Source of the DNA: Ruminococcaceae bacterium UBA5905
GTDB taxonomy: Bacteria; Bacillota; Clostridia; Oscillospirales; Acutalibacteraceae
Direction: 5' to 3'
Length of the DNA: 13,917 bases
NCBI GenBank assembly: GCA_002431285.1
Contig: DJEF01000033.1
Span: 5,747-19,663, forward strand
This document shows, piece by piece, positions 7,486 through 13,482 of this stretch. Under the pieces are notes generated by a model. It was given only the letters and a program-made list of their open reading frames with translations, searched no databases and was not told where the DNA came from. Numbering within the stretch: the first letter of the stretch is position 1; every line of letters starts with the position of its first letter. A program made the translations under genes and the position numbers.

Positions 7486-9345
7486 ATGATCCAACCCCAA
7501 CTGCAAGCCCTGCGGCAGCAGGCGATGGCGCTGCCCTTGCAGCCCGGTGTGTATATTATGAAGGACGCTGCCGATCGGATTATCTATATCGGCAAGGCAA
7601 AAAAACTGAAAAACCGGGTGAGCCAGTATTTCGGCTCGGACACCAACCACACTGAAAAGGTGCGCCAGATGGTGGCGCACGTGGATCATTTCGACTATAT
7701 CGTGGTGGGCAGCGAGTTTGAGGCGCTGGTGCTGGAATGCGCCCTCATCAAGCAGCACCGTCCCAAATATAACATTCTGCTGAAGGACGACAAGGGCTAC
7801 CACTATATCCGGGTATCCCCGCCGCCCTATTCCCGCCTGAGCGTAACCCATCAAAAAACGGAGGACGGCTCCCGGTATATCGGACCCTATATGAGCAGCT
7901 ACGCCGTCAAGCAGGCGGTGGACGAGGCGAACCGGGTGTTCGCTCTGTCCACCTGCGCCCGGACGCTGAGCTATGGCAAGGCGGGGGCGGCACGTCCCTG
8001 TCTGAACCATCATATCGGGCAGTGCTGCGCCCCCTGCTCCGGGCGGGTGTCCCCCGCTGCCTATCAGGAGCGGGTGGAGGGCGCCATCGAGTTCCTCACC
8101 CGGGGCAGCGCCGAAACCATGGCGGCGCTGCAGAGCCGCATGGAGGAGGCGGCGGCACGGCTGGATTTTGAGCAGGCGGCACGGCTGCGGGATCGCATCC
8201 GCTCCATCAAAAAGCTGGGGGATAAGCAAAAGGTGGTGCTGTCGAAAATACCTCAGCAGGATGTGATCGCTCTGGCGCAGGGCAGCGGTAAGGCGTGCTT
8301 TGAGGTGTTCCGGTTTGAGGGCGGACGGCTGACCGACCGGGAGCATTTTCTGCTGGAGCCTCAGGAGGACCCGGCGGCGGCGCGGCAGGAGTTTTTGCAG
8401 CAATACTATTCCATGCGGGATCGGGTGCCGCCCCGCGTCACCCTGGATGGGGAGACGGAGGACACCGAGCTGCTGGAGCAATGGTTATCGGATAAGGCGG
8501 GGCGGCGGGTGCATATCGTGCAGCCCCAGATCGGGGAGCAGGCGCAGCTTGTGGAAATGTGCCGCAGCAACGCCGCCGAGCGCATCGCCCAGCAGGTGGG
8601 GATGACTGGGCGGGAGAGCGCGGCGCTGGAGGATATCCGGGCGCTGCTGGATCTGCCCGATACCCCCCGGTATATCGAATGCTACGATATCTCCAACACC
8701 AACGGCAGCGAGAATGTGGCGGGCATGGTGGTGTTTGAGGACGGCAAGCCCCTGCGCAGCGCCTATCGCAAATTCAAGATCAAAACGGTGGTGGGGCAGG
8801 ACGATTACGGCTCCATGCAGGAGGTGCTTACCCGGCGGCTGGATGAATATATAGCCGGCCAGGAGCAGGGAAAGACCGCCGGCTTTGCCCGCAAGCCCGA
8901 CCTCATTCTGCTGGATGGCGGCGAGGGGCATGTGGCGACGGTCAAGCCGGTCATCGACCGCTACGGGCTGGGAATCCCGGTGTTCGGGCTGGTGAAGGAC
9001 GACCACCACCGCACCCGGGCGATCGCCCTTTCCGGCGGGGAAATTGCCATCCAGCAGAAGCGGGCGGCGTATACTCTCCTGTCCACCATACAGGAGGAGG
9101 TGCATCGGTTCGCCATCACCTTCCACCGGCAGCAGCGGAAGAAGAACAGCATTTCCTCCTCGCTGCTGGGGATCGACGGCATCGGTCCCACCCGGGCAAA
9201 GGAGCTGCTGCGACGGTTCGGCTCGCTGAAGAATATCCGGCAGGCGTCGATGGAGGAGCTGCTGTCGGTCAAGGGGATGACCCGCCCGGCGGCGGAGGCG
9301 CTGCAGCGGGCATTGGGGGCGGAAGCGCCCCCGCAAGACGAATGA
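7486..9345 (+). CDS. uvrC: Excinuclease ABC subunit C (UvrC)
   Basis: The 619-residue dual-incision nuclease of nucleotide excision repair cuts 3' and then 5' of a lesion marked by UvrAB. The GIY-YIG nuclease domain is at about 18-100 (GVYIMKD, then IIYIGKAKKLKNRV). A cysteine group Cys157, Cys172, Cys180 and Cys184 matches the spacing of the iron-sulfur ligands reported for Escherichia coli UvrC (12 or so, 8, 4); an additional Cys181 is present. The UVR motif (UvrB contact) is at about 214-244. The RNase H-like nuclease domain has Asp401 (ECYDIS), Asp477 (LILLDGG) and His540 (EEVHRFA). A double helix-hairpin-helix lies at 558-611 (LLGIDGIGPTRAKEL). All catalytic residues are intact. The ATG at 7486 follows GAGG (7475-7478), which overlaps the end of yifB, so coupled translation is likely. 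Confidence 0.97.
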   Translation: MIQPQLQALRQQAMALPLQPGVYIMKDAADRIIYIGKAKKLKNRVSQYFGSDTNHTEKVRQMVAHVDHFDYIVVGSEFEALVLECALIKQHRPKYNILLKDDKGYHYIRVSPPPYSRLSVTHQKTEDGSRYIGPYMSSYAVKQAVDEANRVFALSTCARTLSYGKAGAARPCLNHHIGQCCAPCSGRVSPAAYQERVEGAIEFLTRGSAETMAALQSRMEEAAARLDFEQAARLRDRIRSIKKLGDKQKVVLSKIPQQDVIALAQGSGKACFEVFRFEGGRLTDREHFLLEPQEDPAAARQEFLQQYYSMRDRVPPRVTLDGETEDTELLEQWLSDKAGRRVHIVQPQIGEQAQLVEMCRSNAAERIAQQVGMTGRESAALEDIRALLDLPDTPRYIECYDISNTNGSENVAGMVVFEDGKPLRSAYRKFKIKTVVGQDDYGSMQEVLTRRLDEYIAGQEQGKTAGFARKPDLILLDGGEGHVATVKPVIDRYGLGIPVFGLVKDDHHRTRAIALSGGEIAIQQKRAAYTLLSTIQEEVHRFAITFHRQQRKKNSISSSLLGIDGIGPTRAKELLRRFGSLKNIRQASMEELLSVKGMTRPAAEALQRALGAEAPPQDE

Positions 9346-9363
9346 AAAGGACGGAACGAGCAG

Positions 9364-9870
9364 ATGAATAACAATATTATTCTCATCGGAATGCCCTCCA
9401 GCGGCAAAAGCACTCTGGGACGGCGGCTGGCGGGGCGGCTGGGGTATACCTTTCTGGACACCGACGAGGTGATTAAGCAGCAGAACGGCTGCGCCCTGCA
9501 GGACATCATCGACCGGGAGGGGCTGGATGCCTTTCGGCTGCGGGAGCGGCAGGCGGTGCTGTCGGTGACGGGGGAAAAGCAGGTGGTCGCCACCGGCGGC
9601 AGCGTGATCTACGATGTCCCCACCATGGAGCATTTGCAGGCGCTGGGCACGGTGGTGTATCTGGATATTTCCTTCCCCACGCTGCAAAAGCGCATCGGCG
9701 ACCCCCGGGTGCGGGGGGTGGCGATCCCGGAGGGATTTACGTTCCGGGACCTCTACGACCAGCGGGTGCCGCTGTATCGGCAGTATGCCGCCGTGACGGT
9801 GCCCCAGGCGGAGAATGAGCCGGTGTCCCGCACACTGGAAAAGCTGCTGGCGGCGCTGGAAGAGCCGTAA
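9364..9870 (+). CDS. aroK: Shikimate kinase family protein
   Basis: A 168-residue P-loop kinase that by family phosphorylates shikimate at the 3-hydroxyl with ATP (fifth step of the chorismate pathway). Walker A is GMPSSGKST at 9-17. The shikimate-binding set is recognisable: Asp34 in LDTDE, Arg58 in AFRLRE, GGS at 78-80 where most members have GGG, and Arg134 in DQRVPLYRQYA. Arg115/Arg117 in the lid (DPRVRGVAI) replaces the usual RPLL segment. These changes leave some chance that this is a shikimate-kinase-like enzyme with a different hydroxyl substrate. The ATG at 9364 is 18 bases behind uvrC, with AAAGGA around 9346-9351. No other aromatic pathway gene is in the window; it is the last gene of the run starting at 3285. 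It is intact, with no unusual composition. Confidence 0.85.
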   Translation: MNNNIILIGMPSSGKSTLGRRLAGRLGYTFLDTDEVIKQQNGCALQDIIDREGLDAFRLRERQAVLSVTGEKQVVATGGSVIYDVPTMEHLQALGTVVYLDISFPTLQKRIGDPRVRGVAIPEGFTFRDLYDQRVPLYRQYAAVTVPQAENEPVSRTLEKLLAALEEP

Positions 9871-9920
9871 CGGGCGGCGGCGCAGGGCTTGACGCGCGAC
9901 TTTGCGCGGATGCGTACCAT

Positions 9921-9965
9921 AAAATCCCCCTCTCCCGCATATAGATACCGGGAAAGGGGGATTTT
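9921..9965 (+). promoter_or_regulatory. Long hairpin that contains the amidase ribosome binding site
   Basis: Arms 9921-9937 (AAAATCCCCCTCTCCCG) and 9949-9965 (CGGGAAAGGGGGATTTT) pair over 17 positions with one C-A mismatch and an 11-base loop. The 3' arm contains AAAGGGGG (9953-9960), the only plausible ribosome binding site for the ATG at 9968. It may end the transcript of the upstream run, its terminal ATTTT serving as a poor T-tract, or it may block amidase translation on read-through RNA; both are possible. Confidence 0.65.
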
Positions 9966-9967
9966 CC

Positions 9968-10549
9968 ATGCCGACAAAGATCTATATCGACCAGGGACAT
10001 AACCCGGAGGGGGTCAACGCCGGGGCGGAGGGCTTCGGCTACCGGGAGCAGGATATCAACTACGCCGTGGGCATCTATCTGCGGGATATTCTGCTGGAGG
10101 ACGGGCGCTTTGAGGTGCGCAATTCCCGCAACACACCGGAGGAATCGCTGGGCACCTCCAACGCCACCAGCTTAGCCGCCCGGGTGCGGGGCGCCAACGA
10201 GTGGGGGGCGGATTATTTCATCAGCATCCACTGCAACGCCAGCGAGAACCCCGCCGCCAACGGCACAGAGGTGTATGTGTACCGACAGGGGTCGGTGGCG
10301 GCGGAGCTGGCGCAGCAGGTGCTGGAGGCGATCGTCGCCCGGCTGGGGACGAAGAATAACGGGGTGCGGGTGAATTCGTCCCTCTATGTGCTGCGCCGCA
10401 CCCGGATGCCCGCCATTTTGGTGGAGCTGGCGTATATCACCAACGAGAACGATGTGCAAAAGCTGGTGAACGACCAGTATGCCTTTGCCTACGCCATCTA
10501 TGAGGGGCTGTGCCGCTATCTGGGGCTGACCCCCACCGTGGGCGCATAA
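9968..10549 (+). CDS. N-acetylmuramoyl-L-alanine amidase (Amidase_3), no signal peptide
   Basis: A 193-residue zinc amidase that cleaves the bond between N-acetylmuramic acid and L-alanine in peptidoglycan. The single Amidase_3 domain fills the protein. The expected zinc ligands are His11 (IDQGHN), Glu27 (YREQDIN) and His88 (SIHCNA), and the catalytic-type Glu153 is in LVELAYITNEND. The first motif reads DQGHN where DPGHGG or DAGHGG is usual. There is no signal peptide, membrane anchor or wall-binding repeat, so it would stay in the cytoplasm unless released by lysis, as for the Bacillus mother-cell amidase CwlC or phage lysins. AAAGGGGG lies 7 bases before the ATG, but inside a hairpin. The gene stands 97 bases behind aroK and is closed by a hairpin at 10638-10673. 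The enzyme family is sure; the occasion of its action is inference. Confidence 0.92.
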   Translation: MPTKIYIDQGHNPEGVNAGAEGFGYREQDINYAVGIYLRDILLEDGRFEVRNSRNTPEESLGTSNATSLAARVRGANEWGADYFISIHCNASENPAANGTEVYVYRQGSVAAELAQQVLEAIVARLGTKNNGVRVNSSLYVLRRTRMPAILVELAYITNENDVQKLVNDQYAFAYAIYEGLCRYLGLTPTVGA

Positions 10550-10637
10550 GGCGCACCGGCGGTGCCGGCGGCACGCCTTTGGAGAATGAAAATAGCCGGG
10601 CTTTCGCCATTTTTCGGGAGCGCTTGCCGAGAACAGC

Positions 10638-10683
10638 AAACCCCCGTTGTCCCGCAAGGGACAACGGGGGTTTAACACTTTTT
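10638..10683 (+). terminator. Terminator after the amidase gene
   Basis: A perfect 16-bp stem (AAACCCCCGTTGTCCC 10638-10653 with GGGACAACGGGGGTTT 10658-10673) closes a GCAA tetraloop. Only TTT of the stem is directly T-rich; a further T5 lies at 10679-10683. The A-rich 5' arm means it could also act on RNA made from the minus strand. Confidence 0.85.
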
Positions 10684-10721
10684 ACCGTGGGCGGCGCCTA
10701 TAAAGAACCGATAAAATAGCC

Positions 10722-10757
10722 AAGTCCCCGCAGATGCGGCGCATCAGCGGGGGCTTT
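10722..10757 (-). terminator. Hairpin overlapping the 3' end of the XRE regulator gene, probably bidirectional
   Basis: CCCCGC (10726-10731) pairs with GCGGGG (10747-10752), flanked by AAG/CTT (10722-10724 and 10754-10756) with one G-T or C-A position between, and contains an inner inverted repeat GATGCG/CGCATC around 10733-10745. The stop codon of the minus-strand regulator (10744-10746) is inside the hairpin. On the minus strand a T-rich ATTTTATC stretch follows a few bases further. On the plus strand CTTTCTG follows. Confidence 0.65.
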
Positions 10758-11079
10758 CTGTCGTTTTACGGTGCAGGCAATGCACCAGCGATTCCACCAG
10801 AGCGTATTCTTCCTTCGGGAGCTGGGAAAGCTCCCGCTCCAGAGCGGTCAGCGTCTCCGGCTCTCGTGTGCCGGTCAGCAGATAGTTGGGGGAGACCTCC
10901 AGCACACGGCAGAGCTTCACCAGATTTTCCGGGCGAATGGCTTTTTTCCCCAGTTCAAAGCAGGAAACGGATTGCAGACTCAGCCCCATACGCTCGGCGA
11001 CGGTCTCCTGCGTCAGCCGCAGCTCCTTGCGCCGTGCGGCAATGCGTTTTCCCATATCGGTCAGCAGCGAATCGCTCAT
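10744..11079 (-). CDS. XRE/Cro-CI family helix-turn-helix regulator
   Basis: A 111-residue DNA-binding regulator. The HTH_3 domain spans about residues 7-69: RIAARRKELRLTQETVAERM forms helices 1-2, followed by the recognition helix region GLSLQSVSCFELGKKAI (32-48) and ENLVKLCRVLEVSPNYLLTG. The C-terminal 40 residues are charged and helical (LERELSQLPKEEYALVESLV), probably for dimerisation; there is no sensor or peptidase domain. The start is supported by AAAAAGGAGG, ending 7 bases before the ATG. It is divergent from the surface-protein gene across a 132-bp AT-rich gap, a layout typical of a regulator that acts on itself and its neighbour. Coding composition matches the GC-rich genome while the control region does not. 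The signal it senses is unknown. It could also be a repressor left from a mobile element, but no phage or conjugation gene is nearby. Confidence 0.93.
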   Translation of the reverse strand: MSDSLLTDMGKRIAARRKELRLTQETVAERMGLSLQSVSCFELGKKAIRPENLVKLCRVLEVSPNYLLTGTREPETLTALERELSQLPKEEYALVESLVHCLHRKTTESPR

Positions 11080-11102
11080 AGGCGTGCCTCCTTTTTATAA
11101 CT

Positions 11103-11134
11103 ATTATATAAATTATTTTAATTTTTATAATCAA
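11103..11134 (-). promoter_or_regulatory. Promoter candidate for the XRE regulator
   Basis: Read on the minus strand, TTGATT (11129-11134) is followed after 20 bases by TATAAT (11103-11108), or after 17 bases by TTATAT (11106-11111). The second gives normal spacing, the first a better -10 box. Either would leave a short leader to the regulator start at 11079. Confidence 0.5.
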
Positions 11135-11150
11135 CCAAAGAAATAATATC

Positions 11151-11179
11151 TTGACAAATTGAAGCCATAGTGTTATTTT
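11151..11179 (+). promoter_or_regulatory. Sigma-A type promoter of the surface-protein gene
   Basis: A perfect -35 box TTGACA (11151-11156) is followed after 17 bases by TATTTT (11174-11179), four of six matching the -10 consensus, running into ATAA. The predicted start near 11186 leaves about 26 bases before the ATG at 11212. Confidence 0.7.
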
Positions 11180-11211
11180 ATAAGTGCAATTTTGCGAAAG
11201 GGGTAATGAAA

Positions 11212-12684
11212 ATGAAAAAATGGATGGCAATTATTCTGGCGGCGGCGTGTCTCTGCTCGATGCTGGTGGGCGGCACACTGTCCGTCGGAGCAGAAACAAC
11301 CGGACGGGATTGGACAGCGGCATTGGATGATATGGTTTGGCACCAATCCTTTGGACACTTTGTGGGTACAGACATGGATACACTTAATCTTTGGGGCGTT
11401 ATCACCCGGTGGACGCTGATGAATTATGAGGAATGTACTGAAGAAGGAACGGATTATGTCTACGGCAACTGGGATGGAAAGACGTTTACAGCGAATTCAA
11501 CAGAATATTGGACGGTGAAAGTTCCAGCTGACAAGTTTGATGAGTATGTAATGAAGTGCACGCAATACAAAGGCGATTACCGCCAAGCGGTGATTGCCTT
11601 TCAGGAGGAAGGGACTGAAAGGGAGCCTGACTATATGGCGGATGGAGAACTGCTATATATCGAGTCTATGAATGCATACCTAATTGATGACATAGATAGA
11701 AAAGGAGGATATGATGAGCGTATTTTCAGAATGGGCTATACACAGAATGATGATGCAACTTATACCGTGTACTATCAAGGTGGAGAGTTTCTCTGGCTTG
11801 AGCGTGAATGGGGAGATAGGCATGAGTATAACACGCTCGAGCAATACGATTCAATCACAGATAATTATAATGCGTTGAGGTATGATCGTGAGTATGTCCG
11901 GTATTCTATTGATGAATTCAAAGAAATGTTAAAGACCAATCGTTCCTACATTGAAAAAACATACATCAATATCAACGCAAAGGACTATCCCCTTTATGCC
12001 TGGCGTGCGGGGGATTATTGCAAGGTGACGGTCCGGGAAAATGACGGCTGTGTGCAGATCCTCGGCATGGAAGCAACGGATCGGCTGCCGGACGATATGA
12101 TCGAAACGGCAAACCAGCCACGGGAAAGAAAGATCACCTATGAGCTGTGTGAGGGCGTCCGGGTGGACGGCGGAAAGGCGTTCCCGGAGGGGGCGACCGT
12201 CCGGGTGGCGCCGGTGGAGGACCCGAACACGCTGGTGGCGGTGGAGCGGGCGCTGGTCTCTGTGGCTGCCGGAGACAACACGGCGGTCTATACGATCGAG
12301 GCGCTGCTGGACGGACAGCCGCTGCAGCCGTTCGGCGGGGTGACGGTCACCTTTTCGCTGCCGTCCTCTTGGACAGCGGAGGGGCTGAAGCTGTACTACG
12401 TTGCCGACGACGGCACCACGGAGGCGATCCCCGTCACGGTGGACCCGACGGCGAAAACCGTGACCGCTACGCTGACCCATTTCAGCACCTATGCGCTGTG
12501 CCATACCGCTGCCGCCGACGGAGCGGGTTCCTCCGACGGCAGCACCGGCGGTGCTACCGACCGCACCCCTGCCGTGCCGACGGGGGTGTCCGACCGGGTG
12601 ACGGCGGTGTGCGGGGCGGCCGTGCTGCTGTCGCTGGTGGCGCTGGCTGCGGTCATGGCCGGAAAGAAACGGCGGGCACAGTGA
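11212..12684 (+). CDS. Secreted, membrane-anchored surface protein of unknown function
   Basis: A 490-residue product. A signal peptide (MKK, hydrophobic core, likely cleavage after LSVGA near residue 27) is followed by an acidic, aromatic-rich region (about 28-262; WTAALDDMVWHQSFGHF, EYWTVKVPADKFDEYV, YTVYYQGGEFLWLE) that I do not recognise. Then come a beta-rich domain (about 295-430) ending THFSTYAL at 422-429, a motif seen near the C-terminus of many clostridial surface proteins, a Gly/Ser/Thr linker (431-458), one membrane helix (463-483) and a basic GKKRRAQ tail. AVPTG at 454-458 is only a weak sortase-like site. The ATG at 11212 is chosen over 11206 because AAAGGGG (11197-11203) gives 8-base spacing. 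Base composition changes inside the gene: 19 G/C of 60 at 11881-11940 against 46 of 60 at 12181-12240. Divergent to the XRE regulator. The extracellular location is well supported; the function is open. Confidence 0.85.
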   Translation: MKKWMAIILAAACLCSMLVGGTLSVGAETTGRDWTAALDDMVWHQSFGHFVGTDMDTLNLWGVITRWTLMNYEECTEEGTDYVYGNWDGKTFTANSTEYWTVKVPADKFDEYVMKCTQYKGDYRQAVIAFQEEGTEREPDYMADGELLYIESMNAYLIDDIDRKGGYDERIFRMGYTQNDDATYTVYYQGGEFLWLEREWGDRHEYNTLEQYDSITDNYNALRYDREYVRYSIDEFKEMLKTNRSYIEKTYININAKDYPLYAWRAGDYCKVTVRENDGCVQILGMEATDRLPDDMIETANQPRERKITYELCEGVRVDGGKAFPEGATVRVAPVEDPNTLVAVERALVSVAAGDNTAVYTIEALLDGQPLQPFGGVTVTFSLPSSWTAEGLKLYYVADDGTTEAIPVTVDPTAKTVTATLTHFSTYALCHTAAADGAGSSDGSTGGATDRTPAVPTGVSDRVTAVCGAAVLLSLVALAAVMAGKKRRAQ

Positions 12685-12694
12685 GGGAATGGCT

Positions 12695-12853
12695 ATGGAA
12701 GAAGCACTGCGCACCTATCGGATCCGGTTCAAGGCGGACAATGTGACCACAGAGGAAGTGATCCGGGCTTACAGCGCCCCGGACGCCGAAACGCTGCTGG
12801 AAAAGAAATACGGCAACTGTAAAATAACCGTTATCGCCAACGAACCGTTGTAA
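12695..12853 (+). CDS. Small hypothetical protein (52 residues) coupled to the surface protein
   Basis: A short frame from ATG 12695 to TAA 12851-12853. GAGGG at 12683-12687 overlaps the TGA of the surface-protein gene and lies 7 bases before this ATG, whereas an in-frame ATG at 12689 is too close to it. The product, beginning MEEALRTYRIRF, alternates a strand (TYRIRFKA), a helix (DAETLLEKKYG) and a strand (CKITVIAN), which looks like a compact folded protein, not random sequence. It has no signal peptide and no membrane helix, so it should be cytoplasmic. A perfect terminator hairpin begins 4 bases after the stop codon, which supports it as the last gene of this transcript. I do not recognise the family. 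It could assist or respond to the surface protein, but nothing in the sequence says how. Confidence 0.7.
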   Translation: MEEALRTYRIRFKADNVTTEEVIRAYSAPDAETLLEKKYGNCKITVIANEPL

Positions 12854-12856
12854 CGC

Positions 12857-12893
12857 GAAAAGCCACCGGTGTATTCTCCACCGGTGGCTTTTC
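12857..12893. terminator. Bidirectional terminator between converging genes
   Basis: A perfect 15-bp stem (GAAAAGCCACCGGTG 12857-12871 with CACCGGTGGCTTTTC 12879-12893) has a 7-base loop. The A-rich 5' and T-rich 3' ends make it work from either side. It closes the surface-protein transcript and can also stop transcription from the minus-strand gene that ends at 13027. Confidence 0.88.
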
Positions 12894-13026
12894 CTGCGTG
12901 GGCCAGACTCGGCGTTTCCGTCCGACAAAGCCGATAAAAACGCCGCTCAGCCGCAAAAACCGCTGACCCCGGATCGTTTTGTCTAAGGGGAGCGGTCATC
13001 GAGCTCCGGCTTTTCGACTGCCCGGG

Positions 13027-13461
13027 TTACAGATACTGCTTCATCTGCCGGATGTTGTTCTCCTCGGTTTCCCGCAGACGGTCGGCCAGCGCCAGACTGT
13101 CCTCGCTGCGGCTCTCGTGGGCCCGAATTTGCCGCAGGATCTTCGTGACCCCCATGGAACTGCCCTGTATAAGCATATCCGCCAGCGCCGCCGGGGAATT
13201 GTCCCGGGCGGTCTTGCAGGCGGCGGTCATGCGCACCATCGCCCGGCTGGCGGGGCTGGCGCCGGTGGGGGCGCTGCCCTGCTGCCGCAGCTTCTGTTCC
13301 GCTTCATCCATGATGCTCTGATATTCCATGAGCTGGGTCTCCACCACCTTGCGGAATGTGGGATCGTCGGTGCGCCGTATCACGTAATACAGCCCGTCCC
13401 GGCCCATCTCCGCATTGCGGTAAATCTGTTCCAGCAGCTCCTGCTCCTGTGTATCCGCCAT
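13027..13461 (-). CDS. All-helical, ferritin-like-looking protein of unknown function
   Basis: A 144-residue protein starting at the ATG complementary to 13459-13461, with GAGGTGAG 6 bases upstream; the frame stays open further upstream, but that part has no protein-like composition or start signal. It reads as a long-helix bundle: helix about 2-30 (EQELLEQIYRNAEMGRDGLY), 33-62 (TFRKVVETQLMEYQSIMDEA), a proline/glycine turn 63-70, 73-88, 90-110 and 112-143 (ESRSEDSLALADRLRETEEN). Repeated E..L and A..L spacing and the closing NIRQMKQYL resemble ferritin-like DUF families of Bacillota, but there is no clear ExxH di-iron motif, so metal binding should not be assumed. It has no signal peptide. 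It is alone on its strand, between a bidirectional terminator and polA. A possible forespore-type promoter lies just upstream. The role is unknown. Confidence 0.85.
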   Translation of the reverse strand: MADTQEQELLEQIYRNAEMGRDGLYYVIRRTDDPTFRKVVETQLMEYQSIMDEAEQKLRQQGSAPTGASPASRAMVRMTAACKTARDNSPAALADMLIQGSSMGVTKILRQIRAHESRSEDSLALADRLRETEENNIRQMKQYL

Positions 13462-13482
13462 AAATTTCTCACCTCGTTCGAC

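Larger units (their letters stand above)
11093..11183. promoter_or_regulatory. AT-rich control region with three TTTTATAA motifs (possible operators)
   Basis: TTTTATAA occurs at 11093-11100, 11123-11130 and 11176-11183, the first two as TTTTTATAA and 30 bases apart. The first lies between the regulator's promoter and its ribosome binding site, the second next to that promoter's -35 box, and the third over the -10 region of the surface-protein promoter. A palindrome TTATATAA is at 11104-11111. The 60 bases 11101-11160 contain only 8 G or C, so chance repeats are possible. Confidence 0.4.

Noticed and set aside
9889..9920. Promoter for the amidase with TTGACG at 9889-9894
   Set aside because: The nearest -10-like hexamer (TACCAT 9915-9920) is 20 bases away and poor; not called.
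10548..10580. GC-rich hairpin right after the amidase stop (AAGGCG/CGCCTT with inner CCGGC/GCCGG)
   Set aside because: The stem is interrupted and only three T residues follow; the hairpin at 10638-10673 is a much better terminator.
11170..11211. Earlier start codons for the surface protein
   Set aside because: They would put residues before an otherwise standard signal peptide, the first overlaps the promoter, and 11206 is only 2 bases from the ribosome binding site.
11212..11290. Possible lipobox at the AAAC segment of the surface protein
   Set aside because: The -3 position is not a typical Leu/Val/Ile residue and a normal signal-peptidase site after LSVGA fits better; a C-terminal anchor is already present.
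12570..12684. LPxTG-type sortase signal at the surface-protein C-terminus
   Set aside because: Only AVPTG is present, lacking the spacing residue between Pro and Thr; membrane helix and basic tail are real, but sortase processing is not supported.
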